DNA of 64,000 bases from Bathelium albidoporum (lineage: Eukaryota; Ascomycota; Dothideomycetes; Trypetheliales; Trypetheliaceae): the NCBI GenBank assembly GCA_021031095.1, contig JAGFVP010000010.1, positions 1 to 64,000 of the forward strand. The letters are read 5' to 3'. Each line of letters begins with the position of its first letter. The first letter of the stretch is position 1. The position numbers and the translations under genes were made by a program. Shown one piece after another: positions 33,077 to 43,943 of this stretch. The notes under the pieces are model-generated. The model saw only the letters and a program-made list of their open reading frames with translations, did not search any database and was not told the origin of the DNA.

Positions 33077-34166
33077 TATTGCAGAGGTCTGACGAATTCA
33101 CGACAACTTGTATAGATAGATTAGAGACTGAACTAGAACGACAAAAGCTTGCGAACCAGCTTAAAATGCTCACTTGTATTCATACGTACCACGACACTCA
33201 GTGTTGCACGGACGTACCACTTATAAAGTAGGGCTTACCTAGCAAGACTTGGGTTAGTCGTCTTGCTTCGGGGTTAACACCGGAGACGTGGATGACCCGC
33301 TTCCCACTGCGACAATTCTGGCGTCTCGCACAGAGAACGTGATGTCGACTAGAAGATCTTCGATCCCGGGATATCTTATTGGCCTATCTAGGCGTTTTCC
33401 CAGTAAAAAGTCGTGGTTGGCCGGCTACTGAACGACACAGGCGTAGTCCCAACAGGCACAAAGTCCCTTATGTCCGACACCAACGTCTTTGGCGGTGTCG
33501 TAACGCCCTTGGATCGTAGCTTTATCCATCAACTCTGACATTTCGACCATGTCTATGAGTCTGAGACATATTTGATCTTGTTGCAGTCTCCAAACTTGCA
33601 TACGCAATCATCGAATTATGATTTGTCAGCCCACTCTCTCATCCGCAACCACTGCACTATCGATGACTCAGTTGAAGTCGTTGAGCACGAGGGCGGCTGT
33701 AACAATGCACACCAATGTCTCTGCTTCCTCAATGACATGATCCGAGCTGAGCATCTCCGCCCTTTTTGCTCGAAGAGTCATCTATCAGCTCGCACAGCTG
33801 ATAGATGAATTTCCCCGCTGCACACCGATGGATTGCGTGTCGGCTTGCATCACCGCTCTCCTCCAAGACGTTCAGATCAATATATGATGAAAAAATGCTG
33901 CAGATCCATCCAGTCAACTTGAGCTCCCTCACCTATCCAGAAGCTAGGCAGCAGAATTTCATGGGTGCTGCCCCAGGTATCAGTGACTCCTGCTCAGGCA
34001 TCAGTATTAACCATGTGGTACCTTAGGCATCCGTGTTTTGCTTGGGTAAATATATGCTCCAGATTCAACTTCAGAATTTCTTATCAGTACGCAATAGTTC
34101 TCGTTCCAATTTAAGAACGATCATTATCTATCATTATCCATCTGTGACAGTTTAACAAACCCCAAC
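33077..34166. other. Divergent intergenic region (SDR and phnA promoters)
   Basis: No supported gene. A TATA-like AAATATATG lies about 110 bases before the phnA ATG. The remainder holds no recognisable feature. Confidence 0.45.
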
Positions 34167-35423
34167 ATGGCAACTATTCACGGCCTCCCAGAAGCGCAGT
34201 CGACAGTGGTCTTGCACTCAAAGTCATATGTCGTTCCCCAGACACCAACAGTCGTTGTTTGTGTCGATGGCTTCGATCCAGAGTACCTGGAGAAGGGGAT
34301 CGCTGATGGACTGATGCCTAACTGCAAGAAATTCATCGAGACGGGTTTCCATACAACAGCCAATGTCGTCATGCCATCATTGACCAACCCCAACAATACC
34401 TCCATCATAACAGGTGTTCCGACCGCGGTACACGGCATATCTGGAAACTACTTCCTGGACCGTGAAACAGGGAAAGAAGTCATGATCACAGACGTGTCTC
34501 TTCTCCAAGGCTCCACCATCTTAGCAGAGATGTCAAAGCAAGGCGTACGCGTAGCCGCTGTGACAGCCAAGGACAAGCTGCGTCGCCTACTTTGCTACGG
34601 GCTCAAGAATGGCATCTGTTTCTCTAGCCAGTATGCTGGGAAGTGTACGATGGCAGAGAATGGCATTGAGAATGTGGAATCCTGGATGGGCCGACCAGCG
34701 CCTAGTCAGTACTCTGCCGACCTGTCACTGTATGTCCTGGATGCTGGGGTAAAGCTGCTCGAGGAGAACCGCGCCGACCTGTTCTATCTGACCCTCTCCG
34801 ACTACGTCCAGCACAAATATGCGCCAAGAGAACCCGAGGCAAATGAATTTCTCGCTGCGCTCGACGAGCGGCTGGGAAAGCTGGCGAGCCTCGGCGCTGT
34901 GGTGGCCGTGACTGGAGATCATGGGATGAGCAGTAAATCCAACGATGATGGCAGTCCAAATGTTTTGTACTTGCAGGACGAGCTCGAATCTCGGTTTGGC
35001 GACGGATGTGCAAGAGTGATTTGTCCGATTGCCGATCCCTTCGTCAAACATCATGGTGCTCTCGGTTCCTTCGTCCGAGTTTACGTTCGTCAGACGAGCG
35101 ACGTCCCAGCAATGATCGATCTCTGCAAGAGCTTTCCCCAGGTGGAAATTGTACTGACCGGAGCAGAGGCAGCGACAAATTTTGAGATGCCCTTGGACAG
35201 GGAAGGTGATTTCGTTGTTGTTTCGGTAGGCATTGCAGTCGTCGGAGCTAAGAAGGTTGAACACGACCTGACACAGCTCGGCAATCACAAGTTGAGATCT
35301 CACGGAGGCTTGTCAGAGCAGTCGGTACCGCTGATCATGTCAAAACCAGTCCGTGACCACGAGGCTGCCTCTAAGAAGTCATGGAGGAATTTCAATGCCT
35401 TTGACTTAGCCCTCAATTGGTAG
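34167..35423 (+). CDS. phnA: Phosphonoacetate hydrolase (PhnA), alkaline-phosphatase superfamily
   Basis: A single exon of 418 aa, close to bacterial PhnA (just over 400 aa). The family hydrolyses phosphonoacetate to acetate and phosphate, breaking a C-P bond. The two-metal site of the superfamily is complete: Asp34 (VCVDGFDPEY), nucleophile Thr73 (SLTNPNNTSI), Asp212 and His216 (LSDYVQHKYAP), Asp251-His252 (TGDHGM) and His379 (SHGGLSEQ). No signal peptide, so it is likely cytosolic. Codon composition is not visibly foreign. A phosphonate transporter or other phosphonate gene is not seen nearby. A related alkaline-phosphatase-fold nucleotide pyrophosphatase is the main alternative, but the SLTNPN and SHGGLSEQ motifs favour PhnA. 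Confidence 0.9.
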   Translation: MATIHGLPEAQSTVVLHSKSYVVPQTPTVVVCVDGFDPEYLEKGIADGLMPNCKKFIETGFHTTANVVMPSLTNPNNTSIITGVPTAVHGISGNYFLDRETGKEVMITDVSLLQGSTILAEMSKQGVRVAAVTAKDKLRRLLCYGLKNGICFSSQYAGKCTMAENGIENVESWMGRPAPSQYSADLSLYVLDAGVKLLEENRADLFYLTLSDYVQHKYAPREPEANEFLAALDERLGKLASLGAVVAVTGDHGMSSKSNDDGSPNVLYLQDELESRFGDGCARVICPIADPFVKHHGALGSFVRVYVRQTSDVPAMIDLCKSFPQVEIVLTGAEAATNFEMPLDREGDFVVVSVGIAVVGAKKVEHDLTQLGNHKLRSHGGLSEQSVPLIMSKPVRDHEAASKKSWRNFNAFDLALNW

Positions 35424-36223
35424 CTGTCACGTTTGGCAGGTAGGGAAATTGGGATGTTCTCCATCAGTCCAACATGGTTATCTGTGCCCAAGCTCCACGA
35501 TTGTTGGGTTGTGATTTGGTCTTCTTCGAGCCTTCCGGTGTCGCTCTTTAAGGATATTTTTGTGCTTATTGCAAGTTACGTACATTCGCTTTGAAATTTA
35601 GCTCAATACTAGAGAGAACAGTCTTACTATCGCCGCTTTTAGAATGCCATGTAGAAATTGACGATTTGCGTTCGACATTATCTTACACTCTTTGCATCTA
35701 TCTCAAAACCGAGATGTGACCTCGTAGGAATCAATTCAAGTTCAATCCGATCAGACAGAATTGTCGTCTCAGCTGCAAGTATAGAATACAACGAATGCGG
35801 GGTAGCGTGTCGCACCTGGCTTTGCTATGAAAAGCGAAAACTGCAAAAGGGCAGCGAGACTACCTCTTGAGAAGGTTAAAGATGCCAAAACCCCCACTGT
35901 TCTTCAAGCGCAAAGACGCGTTGCCGAAATATCGGTATTGTCTCTAAAACCATAGCACAGACGAAGTCGTGAGTTTCGGATGCCATGTTCGTTCTCAAAT
36001 AACATATATCATTTCTTTGCTTGATTGCCAATAAAAGTCGACATTAGGGCCAGAATATTTCACATTATATTCCCTACGGCGAAGACAGAAGACTTGTGGT
36101 TTTGGTAATTTCTTGTATCAATCGACCCAAATATCTACGGCTGCAGACTCAGAAACAGATGCTTAATCGGAATTAGCGTTTGTTTACCTAGGTATTCTAA
36201 AACGCCCACCCACTCACCATTGC
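35424..36223. other. Intergenic region
   Basis: No recognised gene lies between phnA and the phosphotransferase relic. Sequence is moderately AT-rich. Confidence 0.45.
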
Positions 36224-37650
36224 ATGGTTTGTAAAAAAACCGGATTTTGCACAAAGCATATGACCCAGTGCTCTTATCATAAGAAGGTGTACTACAACAT
36301 CAGAGGGACAAGAGGTTATCCAAATAGCTGCCATCTATGCGTCCGTAAGAGAGCACGTGCCATGACGCAGACAGGGGACGAGCATGCGCTGGATGACCCA
36401 GATTAATCTGGCATCCCTTCGCAGGAAGTTGAGGATGAGCGACAGGAAGGGATAGAGGAAGATGAGGAAGAAGACACAGAGTCTCTCAGGGCAGAGGCAC
36501 TCGTCATCGCGAATGAAGTTACCAAAGAACTACGCGAAGGGATCAGTGTAGTGAATCTGGAGTTTCTAGCTCACGGCGGGTACAATCATGTTTGGGTCGC
36601 CACATGTCGTACTGTATGTTTATGCCATAAAGAACGAATATTTTCCTACGAATACATCATACTGACTATTGCTAAGGGGATTACCCAAACACAGACCGAG
36701 GCTACCCAAGATAAACTCTTTGTATTTCGGATTCCACGAGATGCATCGTCAATATAGCCTTACCAATTGCGGCACGATGTTGCTTGTTTGCAATTCATCG
36801 CCGAAAACTTGCCCAACATTCCGGCACCGAAAGAGGTCAAAGGCTGAGCATGGTCTGGCCTCTGCTGGCAGAAGAGGAGAAGCCTACTATATGTTGGGAG
36901 ATCACCAACGTCATCGCAGACCTCGGAGAGACAAGGTTTCAATCAATCAGTGGACTGGACCCACAGATGACTGTGGGTCCTACTATCGAAGCGGCAAAGA
37001 TATTTAATGGTCGAGTATGCTCAAGCCCCTCAAGAACTCTTGAAACGTACTAACAAACCTTGCAGCCCAAGTTCCATTCTCCACAGAACTATAAGATTGG
37101 ACCGTACCAAAATAGCATGGACTACGTGATCTCTTGCCATGACCGCGAGATATACTACTATACGCACGCCGATAGCGATGGCATAATTCAGGAAGCCTTT
37201 GAGCAGACTTCCGTCAAGAATTTTGTAACGAAACTGAAGCTGGAACGACAAGCCTTGGTAGACGAGGATTTGATATTCCAGAAAATTGATGCCGAACCCC
37301 TCGTTCTTGTTCATGAAGATTTCCATGCGAGAAATATGCTCGTACAAGAAGGACATCTTGTAGGGGTCTTAGACTGGGGGTTTTCCGGTGTGTATCCACT
37401 GAGTGAACTTTTGGGGCTAACCAGTATCCTTCGAAGCTCGTCGCCTGGCCGAGACGAATCTACAGAAGAATAAGACAAATGGCAGAAGCGCTGTCAAGAC
37501 AATATTACGGCTATTCTACGACAGAGGGCATGGAGAAGCGATGACATCAACACGGCCATGAGTGATGGACACCCGTTAATGCAGAAGGCAAGATCGATAA
37601 TGTTTCCAGATTTTGCAGACGCTGAAGAAGTAGAGAATCGCGAATCTTGA
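36224..37650 (+). pseudogene. Decayed APH-type phosphotransferase (kinase-like) gene
   Basis: Recognisable pieces of an aminoglycoside-phosphotransferase/choline-kinase fold occur in order but in changing frames. They are an ATP-loop-like FLAHGGYNHVWVA near 36560; FVFRIPRDAS and, after an in-frame TAG, PYQLRHDVACLQFIAENL near 36720-36820; GEAYYMLGD in another frame near 36880; and the catalytic HEDFHARN with the metal-binding LDWGFSG near 37310-37390. A good intron (GTATGT..ACACAG, 36613-36696) is still visible. At least three stops or frame changes interrupt it. Large fungal families of such APH proteins have unknown small-molecule or protein substrates. The 5' limit is uncertain. Confidence 0.75.
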
Positions 37651-40165
37651 GTCATTTGGTACTGTCATTGTTTCATTTTCCTTCTCCTCTTCCGGCGTAA
37701 TGTTTAGCTAGTAGTCAATTTTGTCGAGCCAGCAGTGGTTAAGGTTACTATCATACCAGCCCTCTGATATTCAGTCCCAGATGAGGCCATTTGCAGATTG
37801 ATAAGATTGACTCTTGTTTTCAGCTCAGATATCTTGGTCCTTGATAGCGACAGAGTCGAATGTCGATCACGCAAAATCCGTGCCGATCCTATGTTTTCTG
37901 GAGCAGTAAGTTGCAATGTTAGATTGGATTTCGTTCCGTCTCATTCTGGGCTATTTGCTGCGTGGCCTCTAACTCAGGGAACAAGTAGATAACTTATGCG
38001 ATTATTAGCCATGCTGCTCCATAGAATCGAGTTCAAGCTTCGCCTCAAGGGGCCGCGTCCAGCTGCCACGCCTCTGCACGTGTCATTGCTGGATTGCATC
38101 GGAAATCATTTACCCCCCCCCTCCTCCCCACTTGAAGGATTCCGATGGGGATGCGTGACGTTCCATTAGCAAAAGCGTCCTAACATTAGATCACTTCAGC
38201 TAAGGCATGCAAAGTTTGTGCCGAGCACGTCATGCGTATCTCTCTGGAGGGGCTCATTGCTCTTGTCCTTCTTGGCGGCCAACATCCAAAGACTTACAAG
38301 GTTGCCATATATCCCGCGCTCGGCTGGTGTGTGATAAGCTGCACCGGTCACGGCACACGTGTTGACGAATGACCTATGCAGTCGAATATTGTTTTTTGTC
38401 CTTGCAGACTTGACCACTCTCTATGCATGACGAGGCTGTCATCATTTAGTGTGATATAGAATAGCGCTTGAACATCACTGCTGCAAGGAGTCTTACGCGG
38501 CTCTCTCGTGGCTTTCTCAGCATGCAAGGCTGCCGGCAGCCTAACGCGGGGCAAGTGAACTCTTCAGTGGCTAGACTTGATGGCTACGTACGCTAAGGCT
38601 AATGCGTTGGCTGGGCGCTGTTTGTAAAGCGTATCTGGTGATTCGTTTGTCGGCTTTGTTCTCAGCTTGACGAGGCGGAACGGCACAGTCTCACACACCG
38701 GAAATCTTACCTACGTGCCGGTGGGCACATCAGCCTTCGATTTGAAGACCCTCGTACCAGCCTAGCAATCACGGTGCGAGCATGAACATCGGGTCTCCTC
38801 TGTCCCGTCCAGTAATCGCGTTGGATTGACTTTCCATCCTCAACGTCCTCGAGCCGATGACCAAGAGGACAATCTTTTGGATGGCTCAGGCTGTCGGCAC
38901 TGAATCTTATGGGATCGTACGAAATATACTTGAATATAATCCCGTGCCCAGGAATCACTAAAAAAAAAAAAAAAAAAAAAAAGAACCTGATCGGTTGATG
39001 CTGCCGGAGATCTCCTCACTCTGACTGCTCCCTCCGCAGTCTAGACCAACATGCTCATGCCGCCCCCAACTACAGGACGTCGACAGTCCCACGTTTTCAG
39101 TGCTCTTCCGCGATATCAACGTGTGAGTGGAACGGGTCTACCGAGTGGGAAGGACATTTATGATACATCGCAGTAAGCGGGCGTGCCCAAATAAATAATG
39201 AGCTAAATTATTGATGGCAATTAGCCATTTTAAGGGCAATGTTTTCAGTATTATCAACACCAACAATCGAACGTGCCCAACCGCTGCTCGGATGGTGGCG
39301 CTAGCGGACATCGATCTATTGTCTTACATTTGAGCAGTGGGTACGATACTGGGGTCCCTTTAACCAGCCAAAATCTGCGTTCTATTCCAGTTCCCTATTG
39401 CCGAGACCTGAGACCATATCCCGGTGCAGCTGCAGTGGAGAAAGTCGGCTGACAGGCTTCTATGCCTCTTGGCGTAGGACTTCTACCTTGTCCAACCTTG
39501 TCCAGTGACTATTGCTTCTTACATGCTCCCATATCTCAACAAAAGTTATTGTCATGGCCACTGGGTTCGATTACTTGAAGGTCGCAAACGATTTCTGCCG
39601 AATATGCTTAATAACAGCCCATCGTGTCGTACCATTCTGGCATAAAAGAGCAAAGCTTGGCTTTGCGTGTGCAATGACAGACCGAATTTGGTGAGGGCAC
39701 AGGAGGAGCTGCTCACACGTGGTACCAAATGACTGCGCCTCTGGCCCTATTATGCCCTGGTCATGTTTGCTGGTTCGGTAGCCTGATCCCAGCAAGCCGC
39801 GCTGCGTCTACGACCTTGACTGCTTATCACACAGCGCATGATGGCGGACGTGAGGATCGTCGGACCGCTGCCAGTATCCGTACTTGTGCATTGGTAGACT
39901 ATTGCGTGTCCCCAAAGGCACTCGCAGCTGGACCATGGGATTTGAGTCATATTTCGTCTCTTCCACAGAAAACATCCTTTGAGTTGGAAGTAAGTGATTT
40001 CACTTGAAATCTGATTATTTTCTGTGTTGCCTCAAACAGACTGGCGGAACGTGCCGATAGACGTCTGTAAAAACTGGTTTCATAGACCCAGATTCATCAT
40101 GCAGCTCTACCTGTTCGAGGTAAACCCCTGGGTATTTGACACGGAGAGGTTTCTTAAAGTGCCAA
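37651..40165. other. 2.5 kb stretch without a gene
   Basis: No supported gene. It contains a poly-C/CT tract near 38113-38125 and a 23-base poly-A run at 38960-38982. Open frames are short and without motifs. Confidence 0.5.
38960..38982 (+). repeat. 23-base poly-A tract
   Basis: An uninterrupted run of 23 adenines follows CACT and precedes GAACCTG. Such a run can mark the 3' end of a retrotransposed element, but no reverse-transcriptase remnant or target duplication is visible beside it, so it may be simple low-complexity sequence. Confidence 0.6.
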
Positions 40166-41425
40166 CTACACCGCGTCCCATTGTTGGTGGACGTCCAAAG
40201 TGCGCGTGATGTTGCACTCACTGTCGATATTCTGCCGCGGTGCGCCCTCGGTGAATACTGGGAGAGATTTCGTCTTCTGGTCGACAATCGTATCGGAACT
40301 TTCGCTCGTGACTCCACCGTGACTGTGCTTGACATGTTTGCGGGGATAATCATATAGCTGATAGTTGGTCTTCTTACGCTTGCCGAGAATCAGGTAGACG
40401 AGCTGTGGAAGAGTTGGTATGCAGGCACACACAATGACCACCATGGTCTCGATGCTGGTGGGTTGATTAACAACTGCATATGCCAGTGTTCGGAAGACCT
40501 CGAACTTACAATGTCCAGATAACAAGGCCAAAGAAGTCCCAGGTGAAGTCAGGGAGCTTCTGCAGTGGAAGTTGCGTTACCTTAACTATGGCACATGCCA
40601 TAGCTCTATACTCAATGAGTAGATATTCTTCGGCTATACTAATGACCCAGGGTACTCACATAACACCAAGTCCCATAAGCACTGAGATACCAATCTTGCG
40701 ATTTTGCGGCATTTGTAGGTTCCAAAAGACCGTGCATGGAAAGACTGCAAGACAGAGATCCACAAAGGCAGACCAGGCTATATGTGCATTAGTATGTATC
40801 AAAGAGTGGCAAGGGGGAAAAGGTTACGCACATCCAGCAAAGATCGAAAAGTTGATGGAGACATTTGGGTTCCAGCATTTTGCCGGGATTTCGGGTTTCC
40901 AGATATGCTTTGGTGGATCACATTGTACAAAGTTGAGGATGGTTGCCACAGCAGAAGACGCGAAAAGTATGCCGATTATTGAATATAGGAACCAGACACC
41001 ACGTTTTTGTGGGCCCATCAATTTGATGATGAGCCTTGTCACGGCCCATTTCGGCAGACAGTAGGCAAAGATGCCAATGGGCTCCATGATGGAGCCTAGA
41101 TACGCGATTCTCTCGACCTGCTCCTTCTGAAGGAAGACAATGTGATGGCCAAGACCGTGGGCTACAGCAGTAGTGGCTAATGCGACTGGGACGATAAGTA
41201 GTACCTTTTTCGAATTGTCAATATGGTCGTTCAAAGTCGTCTTGAAGACCGGCCTACCAGTGCAAACACGACAACAGCGTCGTCAAACCCCGGGTTCCGG
41301 GTGATGAGCCAGCGCGTGAACAACCTTGCGGCGACGAAGAGGGTTGAGATGGCTACACATGTCCAACTGATCGCGTTTATGGCAGGACCGCGATTTTGCT
41401 CGGGCGAAATAGCAGAAGCAGACAT
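40166..41425 (-). CDS. PTH11/rhodopsin-fold integral membrane protein
   Basis: Five exons (41425-41258, 41204-40832, 40777-40660, 40605-40510, 40454-40166) give 347 aa with all phases consistent. The sequence shows about seven hydrophobic segments. Family landmarks include an ISWTCVAISTLFVAARLFTR first helix, PGFDDAVVVFAL, AVAHGLGHH after helix 2, a loop with QCDPP..CWNP, FVDLCLAVFP, IGISVLMGLGV, FTWDFFGLVIW and VIVCACIPTL. The tail is cytosolic and polar. This is the fungal SAT4/PTH11-like rhodopsin fold (lacking a CFEM domain), a large family of putative receptors and cluster-associated membrane proteins. Its ligand is unknown. It is divergent from the O-methyltransferase gene across 742 bases. 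The acceptor of intron 1 (AAAAAG) is unusual. Confidence 0.85.
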
Positions 41426-42167
41426 GGCCGCAGAGCCCAAAGCTCTGGTAGAGGAAACAAGCGGGGCCCGTAGACAAGGATGACAGACGCAAGGGTTGAC
41501 AGTATATAGAAATTACTTGGTGCCTTGCAGCCAATCTAGACTTGTTGCGTCTTCGGCAAGTTAAATACCAAAATGAACATCGCCAGGTGAGAACAGCCTG
41601 GCTGCTGAGGCCAGAACCAAGATAAGTGGAGTCCCGCATGGCCAAGATGGAATGCAAGTGGCTGTGATGCAAGTAAGCCGATCTGCGGAGGAGAGATGCC
41701 AGTTATAGCACCAACGCACTCTACTTACCTGTGCCGCGCACCTGCATGGCTCCAGTACCTTGGACGCCCGTCATTGGCCGGCGAGCGTTCAGCTTCGTTG
41801 CTTGGCTAGTAAGAATTGGTGTTCTGGGCTCATATATCTCTTCGGGGCAACTGTTGTGGGTCTTGCATCCGACCTAGGGCGCCTTAGGGTAGTGATAACA
41901 CATGGGTCGGGTCGAATTAGGTCAAAGGAGCGCAAAGATCAGGCATGATCACGGTTGAGCCCCAGGCAGCTTCACAACCTCCCGTTCAGAGAAGCGGCAG
42001 AGATCCAGACGCGAGTGTTGCACAGAATTACTAGCTAAATAGAATGGTGCCTTCTAAGACCCACATCTTGTTGTTGGTGAAAGCATTTATAGCAACCCAA
42101 AGGCCATACCTTTGCACGGTCTTCGCTTCGCTGTACATTTACTCGCCCACATAGGGACGCTGTCATC
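41426..42167. promoter_or_regulatory. Divergent promoter region, PTH11-like and O-methyltransferase genes
   Basis: The two ATGs face away from each other across 742 bases. A minus-strand TATA-like site (TCTATATACT, 41501-41510) lies about 80 bases upstream of the membrane-protein ATG. A plus-strand TTTATAG at 42086-42092 lies about 80 bases upstream of the methyltransferase ATG. Shared regulation is inference. Confidence 0.45.
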
Positions 42168-43564
42168 ATGGCTACGCAAACGGAGGTCAGCGCCGACACT
42201 CTGATATCTGCAATTGCAGCAGAAGGGAAGAAGCTGGCGAATCAAGAGCCCGGAGCGCGAGAAAAGATCATTTCGCAAGCACGCGAACTGATTGCGACCC
42301 TCGAAACGCCCTTGGAGACGCTGCTTTGGTACGTATGGGCAGAGGTAGGTTTTCCCTCTGGCCACCGATTCATTGTGTGAAGGGGTTCGATTGCTAATGA
42401 ATTTGGGTAGCCGGGCCGTTATGTTGCCCTGCGTGTAGCCTTAGACTTGAAGCTGTTCGAGACGTTGGCTGCGGAAGGAGGCCGTCCCAAGACGATTGCG
42501 GAGCTCGCCGCACCGACGGGTGCTGACCTAAACCTTGTTCACCGGCTGGCGCGTCAGCTTGGAGCAACGGGTGTCATTCGCGAACTTTCGAAGCAAACGT
42601 ATGCAGCCAACACTTTGTCTGAGGCGCTTGCCCAGCCAAAATACCAGGGTGCGGTGAGATTTAGGTGAGCCTGTACTGCTAATGGCGGAATGATTGTCAT
42701 TTCCAACTCATGCGTATATCGCTGCTGACTTGAGATGCGACTAGCTATGATATTTCAATGCCCGTGAATGCTGGGTTGCCCTCCTATTTCAAGGAGCGTG
42801 GCTTCAAAACCCCCAAAAATGCTCTAGATGGGCCATGGCAACATGTTCACGGCCCGGGCCATCCGTTTGAGTGGTTGAATAAGCATCCAGATGTATTCGA
42901 GGCATTCTTCTTATATATCTATGCACAGCGGAATGAACGACCAAGCTGGACGGATGCCGACTTCTATCCCGTCCACGAGCGCTTGATCAAAGGGCTGGTC
43001 CCAGAAGGCGACGAGTCCGTGCTGGTTGATATTGGTGGAGCAACGGGACAGTGCTTGCAGGAGTTCCTTGAAAGAGTTCCAGAGTGGAAGGGAAGACTGG
43101 TATTGCAGGAACAGGAGCCCGTGATACAGCAAAGCAAGGGACTAGATCCACGTATTGAGTTACAGGTGTACGATTTCTTCACTCCGCAGCCCATCAAAGG
43201 TTCGTTCCCGTTGCGTTCGAACACAGAATCTTCTCCAACTTACTCTCTTCCAGGCGCGCGTGCTTACTATCTTCGTAATATTCTACATGACTGGCCTGAT
43301 GAGCGTGCTCTCGATATTCTAGCCCGGTTGAAGGCTGTCCTGAAGCCCGGCTACTCGAAGATATTGCTTAATGAGTGCGTCGTCGCGGACGAGAACCCTG
43401 CCTGGCAGCATACTTCTCTCGATACCCAAATGCTGGCGATCACCGCGGCGCAGGAGCGTACCGAGTCGCAATGGCACAAGCTAATTGCAAGTGCAGGGCT
43501 GAAAGTGGCGGGTATCTGGAACAAGGGTAAGGGTAACGAGGGGCTTATCGAAGTCGTAATCTAG
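42168..43564 (+). CDS. SAM-dependent O-methyltransferase (plant/fungal class, dimerisation plus Methyltransf_2)
   Basis: Exons 42168-42344, 42411-42664, 42745-43199 and 43254-43564 give 398 aa. The N-terminal helical/winged-helix dimerisation part (ALRVALDLKLFETLAAEGG..TIAELAAPTGAD) precedes the Rossmann domain. The SAM motif is VLVDIGGATGQ. RNILHDWPDERALDIL carries the His that normally acts as base. KILLNECVV follows. The family methylates phenolic hydroxyls of polyketides, flavonoids and similar aromatics. The last intron (43200-43253, 54 bases) has no stop and is a multiple of three, so its retention would add 18 residues just before the catalytic segment. The UbiA gene follows on the same strand after 379 bases. 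Confidence 0.92.
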
Positions 43565-43863
43565 ATCATGTAGCTTGAGTCCAACCTATCAGTGACAATG
43601 AGAGAGACGCCCCCCCGTCCTTGAACGGGAAATCGACCGTTGCCTGTCCCGATCGGCGACGGGATACGGTGTTTGATTATATGCAGAATAATACGCCGTG
43701 TGTGCCTCTCAGACTGCAAGCAATGATCATGCTCTGGATATGGGGCCAAGAATGCCGGTTCCGTGCTGACACGGCAAGTCCTCACTAGTAGCTTCCTCGA
43801 TGCTGCAATGACTGCTAGAGCCTGTGGAGCTCGAGAGAGCTTCAACTGTATGGATAAAGAGCG

Positions 43864-43870
43864 TATAAAA
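43864..43870 (+). promoter_or_regulatory. TATA box of the UbiA prenyltransferase gene
   Basis: TATAAAA sits 74 bases before the ATG at 43944, a good core-promoter spacing. This suggests the gene has its own promoter despite closely following the methyltransferase. Confidence 0.55.
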
Positions 43871-43943
43871 ACCGTCCAGTCTTCACCATGCGATCACACG
43901 CTGACAGACGTTCTCTTGCTGTTTCCGATATCATTGCAAAATT

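Noticed and set aside
39561..39600. GGGTTCGATTAC, a possible tRNA T-loop
   Set aside because: The flanking bases do not pair into a T-stem, and no acceptor or anticodon arms fit nearby.
39512..40007. Plus-strand frames downstream of the PTH11-like gene
   Set aside because: No recognisable domain and no plausible splicing.
40480..41064. 194-codon plus-strand frame
   Set aside because: It is the antisense of the PTH11-like exons; the minus-strand reading gives seven hydrophobic helices and family motifs.
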